Part shown: in pieces, positions 53,205 to 61,451 of the stretch
Numbering within the stretch: the first letter of the stretch is position 1
Layout of the letters: each line of letters begins with the position of its first letter
Source: JANWXD01 sp037446115
Lineage (GTDB): Bacteria; Acidobacteriota; Terriglobia; Bryobacterales; Bryobacteraceae
Direction of reading: 5' to 3'
Assembly (NCBI GenBank): GCA_037446115.1
Contig: JBBIJF010000011.1
Coordinates: 58,145 to 122,144 of the forward strand
Length of the DNA: 64,000 nt
The notes under the pieces: model-generated
What the model saw: only the letters and a program-made list of their open reading frames with translations
Told to the model about the DNA's origin: nothing
Database searches by the model: none
Program-made: the position numbers and the translations under genes

Positions 53205-54455
53205 TCAGCGCTGTAGTGCCTCTTCGATGCGTTCAGTGAGCCTGTCCACGAACCGGTTCGGCTGGAAGCCGACCAGGTGTCCGTACACCCGCCCCGCACG
53301 GTCCAGCACGATCGTGGCCGGAATCGAGGTGACGCGCAGCAGCCGTGAAAGGCCGTCCTCGAAATAAACCGGCTGCTTCCATCCGGTCTCTTCCAGAAAC
53401 GGCGGCACCAGGGCAGGGTCTTCGTCCGTGTTGATCGAAAGGAACACCACGTCAGGATTGTCCCGGTAGCGGCGCTGGGTTTCCTCAAGCAGCGGGTGCT
53501 GCGCCCGGCACGGTGTGCACCACGTGGCCCAGAAGTCGAGCACGACGACCTTCCCGCGGAAGGCCGCGAGGCGCAGCCTCTCCCCCCGCAATCCCGAGAG
53601 CGTGAATTCCAGGGGATCGCTCAGGCCTGCGTTCGGGTCGAGCTCCCGCAGCCGCCGGGAGCGTTCTTCGAGCAACGCGCGCGTGCGGTCGTAGGCAGCC
53701 AGAACCATATCGCCGAGTCCGTTCTCGGATCCATGGAGCTTTCGGTAGGTTTCTCCTAACAGCTCCCGAACGGCGGCGCGCTCCGTTTCCGCGAAACCTT
53801 CATCCGCAATCACGAAGGCGCTCGCCAGCCAGGCCAGCGCCGCTTCGGGCTGCCCCGACCGCAGTAGCCACGTGCCGACCTCCCGGGCCGCCTCAGCTTG
53901 CGGGAGGACTTCCCAACTGCGGCGCGCAAGAGCTGCCGCCTCCGCAAAACGGCCCAACGCCCCCTCGGCCTGCGCCTGAAGCAGGTACGCTGCCGCCAGG
54001 CTCTCGTCGAGCTGCTGGCGCCACCGGGCCGCCATGACCGGCTTGCGGGGTTTTTCCTTTTCGAGCTGGCGTAGCCCTTCTTCGTAGCGCAGAGCGTAGC
54101 TGCGAGCTCGTTCGGCCGCCTCGCGGCCTCCTTGCCGGAGCAGGGCGCGTGCCAGACCCTCGAGCAACGCTCCGTTGTCGCCGTCGCGTTCGAGCACCCG
54201 CTCACCGTAGCGCAACAGGCGGGCCTCGTCGCCGGTCTCGAGAGCCAGGCGCGCCAGCGCGCGCTCCAACTCTTGACGCCGGGGCGAATCCGGAAACCGC
54301 TCCAGGTGCTTCTCTGCGGCCCGGACGAACTCCGGCGACCCTGGCCCTGCTTCGTCCAAAACACGCTGCAGATCCCGCTCTGCCGCCTCGTCCGTGGGTT
54401 GCTGGGCCGGCAGGGACAGCACCGCCACCAGAACGATCAGAAGCCGCACCATCAC
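53205..54455 (-). CDS. Exported TPR-like protein with C-terminal thioredoxin domain
   Basis: A 416-aa protein with a signal peptide (MVRLLIVLVAVLSLPAQQ). About 250 residues of helical, alanine- and leucine-rich TPR-like repeats follow (GRFAEAAALARRSWEVLPQA, RSGQPEAALAWLASAF). The C-terminal TlpA-like domain has FRGKVVVLDFWATWCTPCRA near residue 308 and cis-proline TSIPATIVLDRAG. It is likely a periplasmic thiol-disulfide oxidoreductase that uses the helical part to bind partners. It is coupled upstream to a hypothetical gene by ATGA. The pairing of TPR and TlpA domains is uncommon outside Acidobacteriota and Bacteroidota, in my knowledge of the families. Confidence 0.85.
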   Translation of the reverse strand: MMVRLLIVLVAVLSLPAQQPTDEAAERDLQRVLDEAGPGSPEFVRAAEKHLERFPDSPRRQELERALARLALETGDEARLLRYGERVLERDGDNGALLEGLARALLRQGGREAAERARSYALRYEEGLRQLEKEKPRKPVMAARWRQQLDESLAAAYLLQAQAEGALGRFAEAAALARRSWEVLPQAEAAREVGTWLLRSGQPEAALAWLASAFVIADEGFAETERAAVRELLGETYRKLHGSENGLGDMVLAAYDRTRALLEERSRRLRELDPNAGLSDPLEFTLSGLRGERLRLAAFRGKVVVLDFWATWCTPCRAQHPLLEETQRRYRDNPDVVFLSINTDEDPALVPPFLEETGWKQPVYFEDGLSRLLRVTSIPATIVLDRAGRVYGHLVGFQPNRFVDRLTERIEEALQR

Positions 54456-55078
54456 TCCGTCTTCGTTTTCGCAGCCCGGATGACCTCGCTCAGGCGTGCG
54501 GCGCGCTCCCGCGCGCGGTTGAAAAAGGCAGGATTCTGAGCGATTTTGTCAAGCACCGGGAGCAGCTGCCTGGCTCCGGCGATGCGGTGGCGTTCAAAGG
54601 ACGCCTCAAGCTGCAACAGCGCCTTGTCCACGCCCAGGCGGTCGAAACGGTACGAGCGCTCCAGCACGATGCGGTGGCGAGCCGTCTCAGTGATGCGTTC
54701 GAACCAGTCTGCCAGCAGCTTGGCATCCGGATCTTCCGAGTAATTGAACCGGACTTCGCTGGTCCGCGTCCCGTCTTCGAACCGGAAGGTCTTCAGTCCC
54801 ATGTTCGCCACTTTGAGATTGGCTTCCAGGGGGCGCGTGAAGTGGCCGAGCCTGGCCGCGAGGGCGAAAATTTCCTCCGTCTCGGTCTGGTCGAGCTGAA
54901 AGCGCAGCGGGTTGTCGTCGTCCTGGGCTTCCCGATAGGTTCCGGCGCCGTCGCGATCCACCTCGATGGCCACGTACGCCGGCTCACTGCCGGGGAAGGA
55001 TTTCGAATAAAAGATCTTCGGGCCCGCCGCCAGAGCCGTGGCCGCTCCGACAATGAGCGCTGCGGCCGCACGCTTCAC
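54452..55078 (-). CDS. Exported protein of unknown function
   Basis: A 208-aa protein with signal peptide MKRAAAALIVGAATALAAG. The mature part has a beta-rich first half (IFYSKSFPGSEPAYVAIEVD, then EDGTRTSEVRFNYSEDPDAK) and a helical second half. No catalytic motif or known family was recognised. ATGA overlaps link it to ruvC upstream and to the TPR/thioredoxin gene downstream, so it may work with the latter in the periplasm. Confidence 0.75.
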   Translation of the reverse strand: MKRAAAALIVGAATALAAGPKIFYSKSFPGSEPAYVAIEVDRDGAGTYREAQDDDNPLRFQLDQTETEEIFALAARLGHFTRPLEANLKVANMGLKTFRFEDGTRTSEVRFNYSEDPDAKLLADWFERITETARHRIVLERSYRFDRLGVDKALLQLEASFERHRIAGARQLLPVLDKIAQNPAFFNRARERAARLSEVIRAAKTKTE

Positions 55079-55560
55079 GGCAACACTCCCACTGCGCCGC
55101 GCGTCGCATGGCAGATCGCCACGGCCAGCGCATCGGAGGCGTCTTCTGACTCCGGCCCGCGCTCGAGCCCCAGCAGGGAGCCGACCATCCGCTGCACCTG
55201 CGCCTTCTCGGCGCGGCCATAGCCGGTGACGCTGGTCTTCACTTCCAAAGCGGAGTATTCGCCGACAGGGAGTCCTGCTTCCGCAAGCGCCAGCAGCACC
55301 GCCCCGCGCACCTGGGCGAGCTTCAACGCCGTCCTGGCGTTGGCCGCACAGAAAACGTCTTCCACGGCCGCTGCTTCCGGCTGGTAGGCACCGATGACCT
55401 CTCGCAGGCCCCGTACGAGTCCGAGCAGGCGCTGCTCCCAGGGCTGCGCCGCCTGCGTGCGAATAACTCCCGCCGCCACCAGCCGGTGATCCCGCCCGTC
55501 GCTCTCGATGACTCCGTAGCCCGTGCGGTCCGCCCCGCAGTCAACGCCCAGTACGCGCAT
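55075..55560 (-). CDS. ruvC: Holliday junction resolvase RuvC
   Basis: RuvC nicks Holliday junctions symmetrically, with RuvAB, in recombination repair. The 161-aa RNase H-fold protein starts RVLGVDCGADRTGYGVIE with the first catalytic Asp (residue 7). The second acidic residue is in AAVEDVFCAANARTALKL, and the last in the DASDALAVAICHA segment. Length is slightly below the E. coli form (173 aa). It follows yebC by 16 bases, a common arrangement. ruvA and ruvB are not in the window. Confidence 0.95.
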   Translation of the reverse strand: MRVLGVDCGADRTGYGVIESDGRDHRLVAAGVIRTQAAQPWEQRLLGLVRGLREVIGAYQPEAAAVEDVFCAANARTALKLAQVRGAVLLALAEAGLPVGEYSALEVKTSVTGYGRAEKAQVQRMVGSLLGLERGPESEDASDALAVAICHATRGAVGVLP

Positions 55561-55576
55561 GCCACGCCCGCACCGG

Positions 55577-56323
55577 CTAGACCGCCAGCGCTTCCATCTC
55601 CTTCTCGTCGATGTCGTAATTCGAATAAACGTTCTGGACGTCGTCGTGCTCTTCCAGTGCCTCGGTCAGCCGCAACATCGCCTGCGCGTCTTTGCCTTCC
55701 AGTTTGATCGTGCTTTTGGGAATCATGGCGATCTGGGCCGAAACGGTTTCAATACCGGCTCTTTGGATGGCTTCGAGCACCGCTTCGTGAGCCTCCGGCG
55801 GCGAGATCACCTCCCAGTTGGTTCCGTCATTGCGCAGGTCCTCGGCTCCTGCATCCAGCACGATGGCGAGAAGCTGGTCCTCGGTGGCCTTCTGCATGTC
55901 AATCAGAATCTGGCTCTTGCGGTCGAACATCCAGGCCACGCTGCCCTGCTCGCCGAGGCTGCCCCCCTGCTTGGAGAAGATGTGACGGATTTCACTCACG
56001 GTGCGGTTGCGGTTGTCCGTCGCCACGTGGACCAGAATGGCGGCGCCACCCGGTCCGTACCCTTCGAAGATGGCTTCCTCAAGCTGCCCCCCTTCCAGCT
56101 CGCCGGTGCCTCGCATGATGGCGCGCTTGATGTTGTCGGCTGGCATGCTGGCCGCCTTGGCCGCCGCGATCGCCGTGCGGAGCCGCGGATTGGACTCCGG
56201 ATCGCCCCCGTATCGGGCGGCGACGGTGATTTCCTTGATCAAACGCGTGAACAGCCTGCCGCGCTTGGCATCCTGGGCCGCCTTCTTGTGCTTGATGGTC
56301 GCCCACTTGGAATGGCCTGACAT
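55577..56323 (-). CDS. yebC: YebC/PmpR-family transcriptional regulator or translation factor
   Basis: A 248-aa YebC-family protein. The family acts as DNA-binding regulators in some bacteria and as translation factors that relieve proline-related stalling in others; the local role is not shown. Motifs are SGHSKWATIKHKKAAQDAKR at the N-terminus, NPRLRTAIAAAKAASMP, GYGPGGAAILV and the C-terminal EEHDDVQNVYSNYDI. GAGAGG before the ATG and a TATTCT box about 19 bases further upstream give a normal leader. It begins the run yebC-ruvC-hypothetical-TPR/thioredoxin-deoB-tpiA. Confidence 0.93.
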   Translation of the reverse strand: MSGHSKWATIKHKKAAQDAKRGRLFTRLIKEITVAARYGGDPESNPRLRTAIAAAKAASMPADNIKRAIMRGTGELEGGQLEEAIFEGYGPGGAAILVHVATDNRNRTVSEIRHIFSKQGGSLGEQGSVAWMFDRKSQILIDMQKATEDQLLAIVLDAGAEDLRNDGTNWEVISPPEAHEAVLEAIQRAGIETVSAQIAMIPKSTIKLEGKDAQAMLRLTEALEEHDDVQNVYSNYDIDEKEMEALAV

Positions 56324-56384
56324 TGTGAACCTCTCGTCTTGGAGAATAGCAGATTTTGCTACTTACAGAACCCGCCGTCGCACT

Positions 56385-57356
56385 TTACGGCGTGCGCGGC
56401 GGTCGGCGTTTCAGCCCGAGTTGGCCGAGGGCATCCTCGAAGCCCTTGCGGTTCATTTTCCAGTATTCCAGGCGGGCGGCTCCCACCAGCTCGGCCCTTA
56501 CGCCCTCGCTTGTCTCCCACCGCAGGATACGGTGCGGCGCGGACTTTTCGACTTCGATCGTCCAGGACGGCCCTCCGGAAAGCTCGGCCGTGAAGATTTC
56601 GGCGTCGAACTCCCCGGCCGGGACTCGAACTCGTTGCGTCGCGGCGGCCCGGGTGAGCGTTCCGCGGGTCCAGGCGGGCGGCATGTGCCGGTCCCGGCTG
56701 TATTGGAGCGAACGCAGCAGCGGCGCCGTGCGGCTCTCGCCCGGCTGGAGCGTCGGGGCGGCCATCCCCCGAGCCCACAGCAGCAGCAAGTCTTCTGCGA
56801 TCCCGTCTTGTGGATGCTCCAGATCGCGGCGCTGGTCAGCCTCCCCGTCGAAGTAACTGTGGACGTCGTAATGGATCCCCAGCGGATCGAAGCTTAGCTG
56901 ACTATAGACGTGCCCGCACCACTCTTGGCTGGAATAGGAGACCTTGACGGCGGATCCGGCCGAACGGCCTCCGGAATGTTCGAGCGCCACAAAGCTGCTC
57001 AGCATGACGTTGTAATCGTAAATCCCCGTTGCATAGTCCTTGATCAGATTCAGCTTCATGACCGGGAACACGTCGCCGGCCGGATGCTTGCCGCTCTCCG
57101 CCTTGACGCGCAGCGAGTGGGAGAAAGGCTCCGTCACGAAGATGGTAACCGCCGTTCCTTCTCGCGGTTGCCCGTATCGCGGCTCGATCAGATCGTAGGC
57201 CGCCACTTCGGCTTTTCCATCGCCCCAGTGCTGCCAGAAAACCGTGTCGAATACCGGCCCCGGTGCGGCAGCGCGGGGATTGTGCGGGCGCCGCTGCCCA
57301 CAGGAAGCCAGGCCGAAAGCAAAGGTCATGACTGTAAACAGCACCGTGTGTCGCAT
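56385..57356 (-). CDS. Conserved lipoprotein of unknown function
   Basis: A 323-aa protein with a lipoprotein signal (VMTFAFGLASCGQRR, lipobox LASC), so it is probably anchored in the envelope. The mature part has conserved-looking FWQHWGDGKAEVAAYDL, GTAVTIFVTEPFSHSLRVKA and SSQEWCGHVYSQL, but no recognised catalytic motif. It resembles an uncharacterised family of acidobacterial and proteobacterial proteins. AAAGGAAG stands before the ATG. It diverges from selD with a 61-base gap. Confidence 0.75.
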   Translation of the reverse strand: MRHTVLFTVMTFAFGLASCGQRRPHNPRAAAPGPVFDTVFWQHWGDGKAEVAAYDLIEPRYGQPREGTAVTIFVTEPFSHSLRVKAESGKHPAGDVFPVMKLNLIKDYATGIYDYNVMLSSFVALEHSGGRSAGSAVKVSYSSQEWCGHVYSQLSFDPLGIHYDVHSYFDGEADQRRDLEHPQDGIAEDLLLLWARGMAAPTLQPGESRTAPLLRSLQYSRDRHMPPAWTRGTLTRAAATQRVRVPAGEFDAEIFTAELSGGPSWTIEVEKSAPHRILRWETSEGVRAELVGAARLEYWKMNRKGFEDALGQLGLKRRPPRTP

Positions 57357-57381
57357 GACTTCCTTTCACCACGATACCGCG

Positions 57382-57409
57382 TTGCCCTGCGGGAGCGCTC
57401 TTGTACACT
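57382..57409 (+). promoter_or_regulatory. Promoter candidate of selD
   Basis: TTGCCC (57382-57387) and TACACT (57404-57409) are 16 bases apart and each match the consensus at four positions. The -10 hexamer ends eight bases before the ATG at 57418, and no Shine-Dalgarno is present, so a leaderless or nearly leaderless mRNA is expected. Confidence 0.45.
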
Positions 57410-57417
57410 GAGAACAG

Positions 57418-58440
57418 ATGTCGCTCAAGAAACTGACAGCGCATGTCAAAGCCGCCGGTTGAGCGTCCAAGCTGAGTCCAAGTTTGTTGGACCAGGTGCT
57501 CGCACGGCTGCCGCGCGTGCAAAACGAGAATGTGCTGGTAGGCTTTGACACGTCGGATGACGCCGGCGTGTACAGGCTGACGGGGGAGTGTGCGCTCGTG
57601 CAGACCGTGGACTTTTTCACGCCCATCGTAGACGATCCTTACACTTACGGCGCCATCGCCGCGGCAAACTCCTTGAGCGACGTCTACGCGATGGGAGGCC
57701 GTCCGGTGTCTGCTCTTTCGATCGTGGCCTATCCCGCCGACGGGGACCTCGATCAGCTGAGCGACATTCTCCGGGGCGGGGCCGAGAAAATCGCGGAGGC
57801 GGGTTGTGTCGTCATCGGCGGCCACAGCATCAACGACCCCGAGATCAAGTTCGGCTACGCCGTCACCGGCACCGTCCATCCGGAGCGGTACCTCACTAAC
57901 GCCGGAGCCAGGCCCGGCGATGTGCTGCTGCTGACCAAACCCATCGGAACCGGAGTCATTGCGACCGCGCTGAAGCGCGGCTTGGCCCGCGACGAGGACG
58001 TGCGCGCGTCGGTCGAGTCCATGCTCCTGCTCAACCACGAGGCCTGTCAGGCCATGCTGCGCTTTGACGTGCACGCCTGCACCGACGTCACCGGCTTCGG
58101 CCTTCTCGGCCATGCCCGCGAGATGGCGCTGGCGAGCGGCGTCACGATCGAGATCGAGGCGGCGCGCGTCCCGCTCCTGCCGGGAGCGCTCGAGTACGCG
58201 CGGCGAGGCGCCCTGGCCGGGGGCCTCAAAAATAACCGGGCTTTTGTGTCCTGCATCGTCGAGAAAGCGACGGAGATCTCCGAGGAGCTGGAAAATCTGC
58301 TTTACGATCCTCAGACCTCCGGCGGCCTGCTCATTGCGGTGGCCGGAGACGACGCCGCCAGGCTCGAGGCGGCTTACCCACCGGCCCGGCCCATCGGACG
58401 CGTGCTCGAGCGCCGTGACAAGGCCCTGCGCGTCGTATGA
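57418..58440 (+). CDS. selD: Selenide, water dikinase containing selenocysteine (UGA at codon 15)
   Basis: SelD makes selenophosphate from selenide and ATP, the selenium donor for selenocysteine-tRNA. The frame begins with ATG at 57418 and contains an in-frame TGA at 57460-57462 (codon 15). It then continues without interruption for 325 codons of clear SelD sequence: VGFDTSDDAGVYRLTG, QTVDFFTPIVDDPYTYG, ANSLSDVYAMGG, VIGGHSINDPEIKFG, DVTGFGLLGHA and DPQTSGGLLIAV. The segment KLTAHVKAAG-UGA-ASKLSP aligns with E. coli LTQYSHGAGCGCKISP, placing the TGA on the catalytic Cys17. A bSECIS-like hairpin follows. The enzyme is thus itself a selenoprotein, and selA, selB and selC must be elsewhere. The stop overlaps pyrF (ATGA). 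Confidence 0.9.
57472..57495 (+). promoter_or_regulatory. bSECIS-like hairpin in selD
   Basis: CTG, a bulged A, then GTCCAA, loop GTTTG, TTGGAC and CAG form a near-perfect hairpin inside the selD coding sequence. The lower stem begins nine bases after the TGA and the loop 19 bases after it, the geometry needed for SelB recruitment at bacterial UGA codons. The loop begins with GU, as in known bacterial SECIS elements. Confidence 0.75.
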
Positions 58441-59132
58441 GCCGGAATCCGCTCATCGTCGCCTTGGACTTCGATTCCGCTTCCCAGGCCCGCGCAGTCG
58501 TGGAGCAGCTGGCCGGGGTCGTCTCGTTCTTCAAAGTGGGCCTGGAGCTTTACACGGCGGCCGGCATGGAGTTTGTGCGGGAACTCGTCGCCGGCGGCAA
58601 GCAGGTCTTTCTGGATCTCAAGCTGTACGATATCGGGGAAACGGTCAAGCGCACCGTGACCCTGGTGGCTCAGAGCGGTGTGGCGCTGACCACGGTGCAC
58701 GGCAGCCGTGCCGTCATGCGGGCGGCCGTGGAGGGCCGTGCCGGCTCAGCCCTGAAGCTTCTTGCGGTCACCGTGCTGACGAGCTTCGATCAGGACGATC
58801 TGGCCGATCTGGGCTATCCGTGCAGCATCCAGGACCTGGTGGACCTGCGCGTAGTCAAAGCCATGGAAGCCGGCCTCGACGGGGTGGTCTGCTCGCCGCT
58901 CGAGGTCGCCGCTGTGCGCAGTATCACCGGCCCGCGGGCCGTTCTGGTCACGCCGGGCGTGCGACCGGCGGGCGCCGCGCCGGGGGATCAGAAGCGCATC
59001 GCCACGCCTGTCGAGGCGCTCCGGAGCGGCGCCGACTATGTTGTCGCCGGCCGTCCGATCACCCGCGCTCCCGATCCGCGGGCTGCCGCGGCCGCGATGC
59101 TCGAGGAGATCCGGCAAGCGGACCTTCTTTAG
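58437..59132 (+). CDS. pyrF: Orotidine 5'-phosphate decarboxylase
   Basis: PyrF converts OMP to UMP, the last step of de novo pyrimidine synthesis. The 231-aa TIM barrel shows LIVALDFDSASQARAVVEQL at the N-terminus, FFKVGLELYTAAG, the catalytic array FLDLKLYDIGETVKRTV (Asp-Lys-x-x-Asp) near residue 60, and VTPGVRPAGAAPGDQKRI and VVAGRPITRAPDP in the phosphate-binding end. It is coupled to selD by an ATGA overlap. Its TAG stop interleaves with the TAA stop of the opposite-strand heparinase-like gene within four bases. Confidence 0.96.
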   Translation: MSRNPLIVALDFDSASQARAVVEQLAGVVSFFKVGLELYTAAGMEFVRELVAGGKQVFLDLKLYDIGETVKRTVTLVAQSGVALTTVHGSRAVMRAAVEGRAGSALKLLAVTVLTSFDQDDLADLGYPCSIQDLVDLRVVKAMEAGLDGVVCSPLEVAAVRSITGPRAVLVTPGVRPAGAAPGDQKRIATPVEALRSGADYVVAGRPITRAPDPRAAAAAMLEEIRQADLL

Positions 59133-61381
59133 TGCAGCGAGATTTCCCGCCCGCCCCGGCCGCGGTCCTGGAAGGTCAGTGTGCCGTTTGCGCTCGTACT
59201 CGTGCGGGCCAGGCGGCGTCCGTTGATCCGTATTTCCACCGTCTTGCCCGGCGGCAGCCCCACGAGCACGTGCCGCGCCGCCGCAGTCGCCTCGACGCGA
59301 TACTTCAGCGCGCCGGCCCTGGAGGCGAACACGACGATGCGGTTCTCTGCGGCCTTACGGTAGTGCGCGCCCGTCACGCCCTCCCCCGAGACGGCCGACA
59401 CTTCCACGGGAACCGCATCGGAACCGGCGGCCATCTGGAAGGCGTGCAGAAATTCTTCCGGGGCTCGTACCTGGCGCGGTGCGACCTCGATACGCCACGC
59501 TCCAGGCTCCCGCACTTCGGCTGCGACGCCAGGGCGCACAGGCCTGAGGTTCACTCCCAGGAACGGGTGGTAATACTCGAAGTCCGGGCCGCCGACCACG
59601 TGGAGTTCCCGGCGTTGCGGCAGCAGGCTTGTCAGGAACAACACGCCGTCGTACGCGAAGCTTTGACCGCTCAAATCGAGCCTGCCGCGCTTGCGGACCG
59701 TCACGCGCCGGGCCTCAGGGAACGTGGTGATTCCCGCCGCGGGCGCCTGTCCGTCCACCTCCGGCCGGTCCTGGAAGTGGAGCAGCCAACGCTGGGAAAA
59801 CTGAGCGGCGGTTTCCACCCGGTCTTGAACAACCAGAAAATCGTCACCGGGGAGATAGACAAACCTTCGTACGTAATCAGTTACTTTCTCGCCGTAAGCC
59901 CGCCCAATGTCTACAGCGACATAGTAATAGCGATCTTTCGGATCCGCTTCATAGGCCGTAACTTCCGCAGTGTCCAGACCCTCCCGGCTGCGGTGCGCCA
60001 TGTAGGTATGCCAGTCGCGGTGGTGTTGCAGGCCGCGAAGCACGCGCTGCCCGCCGTCGTTGGAATAGCCTGCCGGGAGGCGTTCCTGGGGATCATACAC
60101 CAGCAGGCAGTTGTGAGCCAGCGTGCGGCAGGCATACTCGTTCCAGTGCCCGCCCGGCCGGTACATGACATCATAGGCGCCGCCGTCCACCACCAGTCCG
60201 CCCCGGCGGTAGACCAGAAAGTGTCCCTTGTCGAAGTGCTGGTGATCCGTGAAATGGTCCCCTGCGACGAGGGTGATCTGGCTGGCGTCTGGATCCCACC
60301 CGCTGCGAAAAACGATTAGCTCCGAAGTGTCGGGACCAAACCGCTGAGCCCGCGGCAGCGTCTGGTAGGAAGGTTGCACAGGGGCTGAAGGCTCGCGGAA
60401 GAATCGCATGCCCCACTGGAAGGCAAGATGCACGGCATCGCGCCCGTAGGCGCGCCCGAGCGCGGCGCCGAACGAGCGGAGCCGGGCGGCGTCTCCGGCC
60501 TTTCCCAACCCCCACGCCAGCATCTCCGCCGTGACGGGTACGGTATGGTTAGCCAGGACGCGGTTGGGTGCGCAATCTCCCAGTCGCTCGAAGGTAAAAT
60601 CCGGACGGACCATCCCCACCAGAAACCGGCCCGCCTCCCGGAGAAATGTGCGGTGCTCGAAGTAGTCGCGATTCGTTGCCGTGCGGTAGGCCGCCAGCGT
60701 CCAAATCAGATTGCGCAGCGTCTCGTGGAAGGTGTAATGACTCCCCTCGGCCCACGCGCCCCGGCGTGCGGCCCACGTGTCGAGCACCATGCCTGTCGGC
60801 TCCAGAAAATCGCGAGCCAGCTCCAGATACCGCCGCGCGGTCTGATGGAACGGTTGAGCCTCGCCGTGAAGCACGAGCCCGCACACCGCCACGGTGTTGA
60901 GCGCCATGTAGGTGTAGTTGTGGTTAATATCCGGCCCTCCGCGCTCGAGAAACTTGCGCGAACTCTCCGCCGTGACGACCAGGTTGCGCATGATTTGAGT
61001 CCGCTCGTCCGGGCTGAGCGCCCCGTAGATCCAGTCGAAGGCGGCACACATTTCCGCTCCCGCCAGAAAGCCGCCCACGTCGTGTTTTTCGAAGGAAAAC
61101 GTGTGCGTCAGCAGAAACTCGCGAACGGCGTGCAGCTCGGCCGCCTCTCCGGATTCCAGATACCTGGCGGCGCGCTCCAGGTTCGCGGCGGCGCCGGCGC
61201 CCGCGACGGGCTCCCGCCAGGCCGTGTAGGCCGGATCCGCCGCACGCCGGCGCAGCTCCTCGACGCGCAGTCCTTTGCCGACAACCGCCCGGTCGTGGCG
61301 CACGAAGACCCGGGGATGGAGCGCGGAGACCCGCACTTGTGGAGGCGGGGCGCTGGCAAGCCCCAAAAGCAGCAACAGCAT
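59129..61381 (-). CDS. Exported heparinase II/III-family polysaccharide lyase-like protein
   Basis: A 750-aa protein with a short hydrophobic leader (MLLLLLGLASAPPPQ). An alpha-alpha toroid occupies roughly residues 60-400 (GGPDINHNYTYMALNTVAVC, WAEGSHYTFHETLRNLIW), with the lyase-type Tyr/His/Asn set. The beta-sandwich heparinase II/III domain follows (SQITLVAGDHFTDHQHFDKG, YACRTLAHNCLLVYDPQERL). Such enzymes cleave uronic-acid polysaccharides by beta-elimination. The substrate is not evident. No sulfatase or transporter gene adjoins it. A TAGAAT box is nine bases before the ATG, overlapping the divergent rimP promoter region. Confidence 0.85.
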   Translation of the reverse strand: MLLLLLGLASAPPPQVRVSALHPRVFVRHDRAVVGKGLRVEELRRRAADPAYTAWREPVAGAGAAANLERAARYLESGEAAELHAVREFLLTHTFSFEKHDVGGFLAGAEMCAAFDWIYGALSPDERTQIMRNLVVTAESSRKFLERGGPDINHNYTYMALNTVAVCGLVLHGEAQPFHQTARRYLELARDFLEPTGMVLDTWAARRGAWAEGSHYTFHETLRNLIWTLAAYRTATNRDYFEHRTFLREAGRFLVGMVRPDFTFERLGDCAPNRVLANHTVPVTAEMLAWGLGKAGDAARLRSFGAALGRAYGRDAVHLAFQWGMRFFREPSAPVQPSYQTLPRAQRFGPDTSELIVFRSGWDPDASQITLVAGDHFTDHQHFDKGHFLVYRRGGLVVDGGAYDVMYRPGGHWNEYACRTLAHNCLLVYDPQERLPAGYSNDGGQRVLRGLQHHRDWHTYMAHRSREGLDTAEVTAYEADPKDRYYYVAVDIGRAYGEKVTDYVRRFVYLPGDDFLVVQDRVETAAQFSQRWLLHFQDRPEVDGQAPAAGITTFPEARRVTVRKRGRLDLSGQSFAYDGVLFLTSLLPQRRELHVVGGPDFEYYHPFLGVNLRPVRPGVAAEVREPGAWRIEVAPRQVRAPEEFLHAFQMAAGSDAVPVEVSAVSGEGVTGAHYRKAAENRIVVFASRAGALKYRVEATAAARHVLVGLPPGKTVEIRINGRRLARTSTSANGTLTFQDRGRGGREISLH

Positions 61382-61390
61382 CGCCGTGCC

Positions 61391-61396
61391 ATTCTA
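61391..61396 (-). promoter_or_regulatory. -10-like box of the heparinase-like gene
   Basis: TAGAAT on the minus strand lies nine bases before the ATG at 61381 and no Shine-Dalgarno intervenes. The inverted repeat TACCC-GTT-GGGTA at 61395-61407 overlaps it by two bases. Confidence 0.4.
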
Positions 61397-61400
61397 CCCG

Positions 61401-61428
61401 TTGGGTACCCGCCGCGTTCGTGTATAAT
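61401..61428 (+). promoter_or_regulatory. Promoter of the rimP-nusA-infB operon
   Basis: TTGGGT (61401-61406) and a perfect TATAAT (61423-61428) are 16 bases apart. Transcription would start near 61435, leaving a leader of about 64 bases before rimP that includes the terminator at 61454-61477. The -35 box lies inside the inverted repeat TACCC-GTT-GGGTA, so an operator overlapping both divergent promoters is possible. Confidence 0.6.
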
Positions 61429-61451
61429 TGAAAAGGGAAGTGTCGAAGCGT

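Noticed and set aside
56600..56640. tRNA-like GGGACTCGAACTC string
   Set aside because: It lies inside the lipoprotein coding sequence and no acceptor stem or cloverleaf can be formed around it.
57484..58440. selD beginning at TTG 57484
   Set aside because: It would lack the catalytic loop. Upstream sequence in the same frame encodes the conserved SelD N-terminus, interrupted only by one TGA at the Sec/Cys position with a SECIS-like hairpin.
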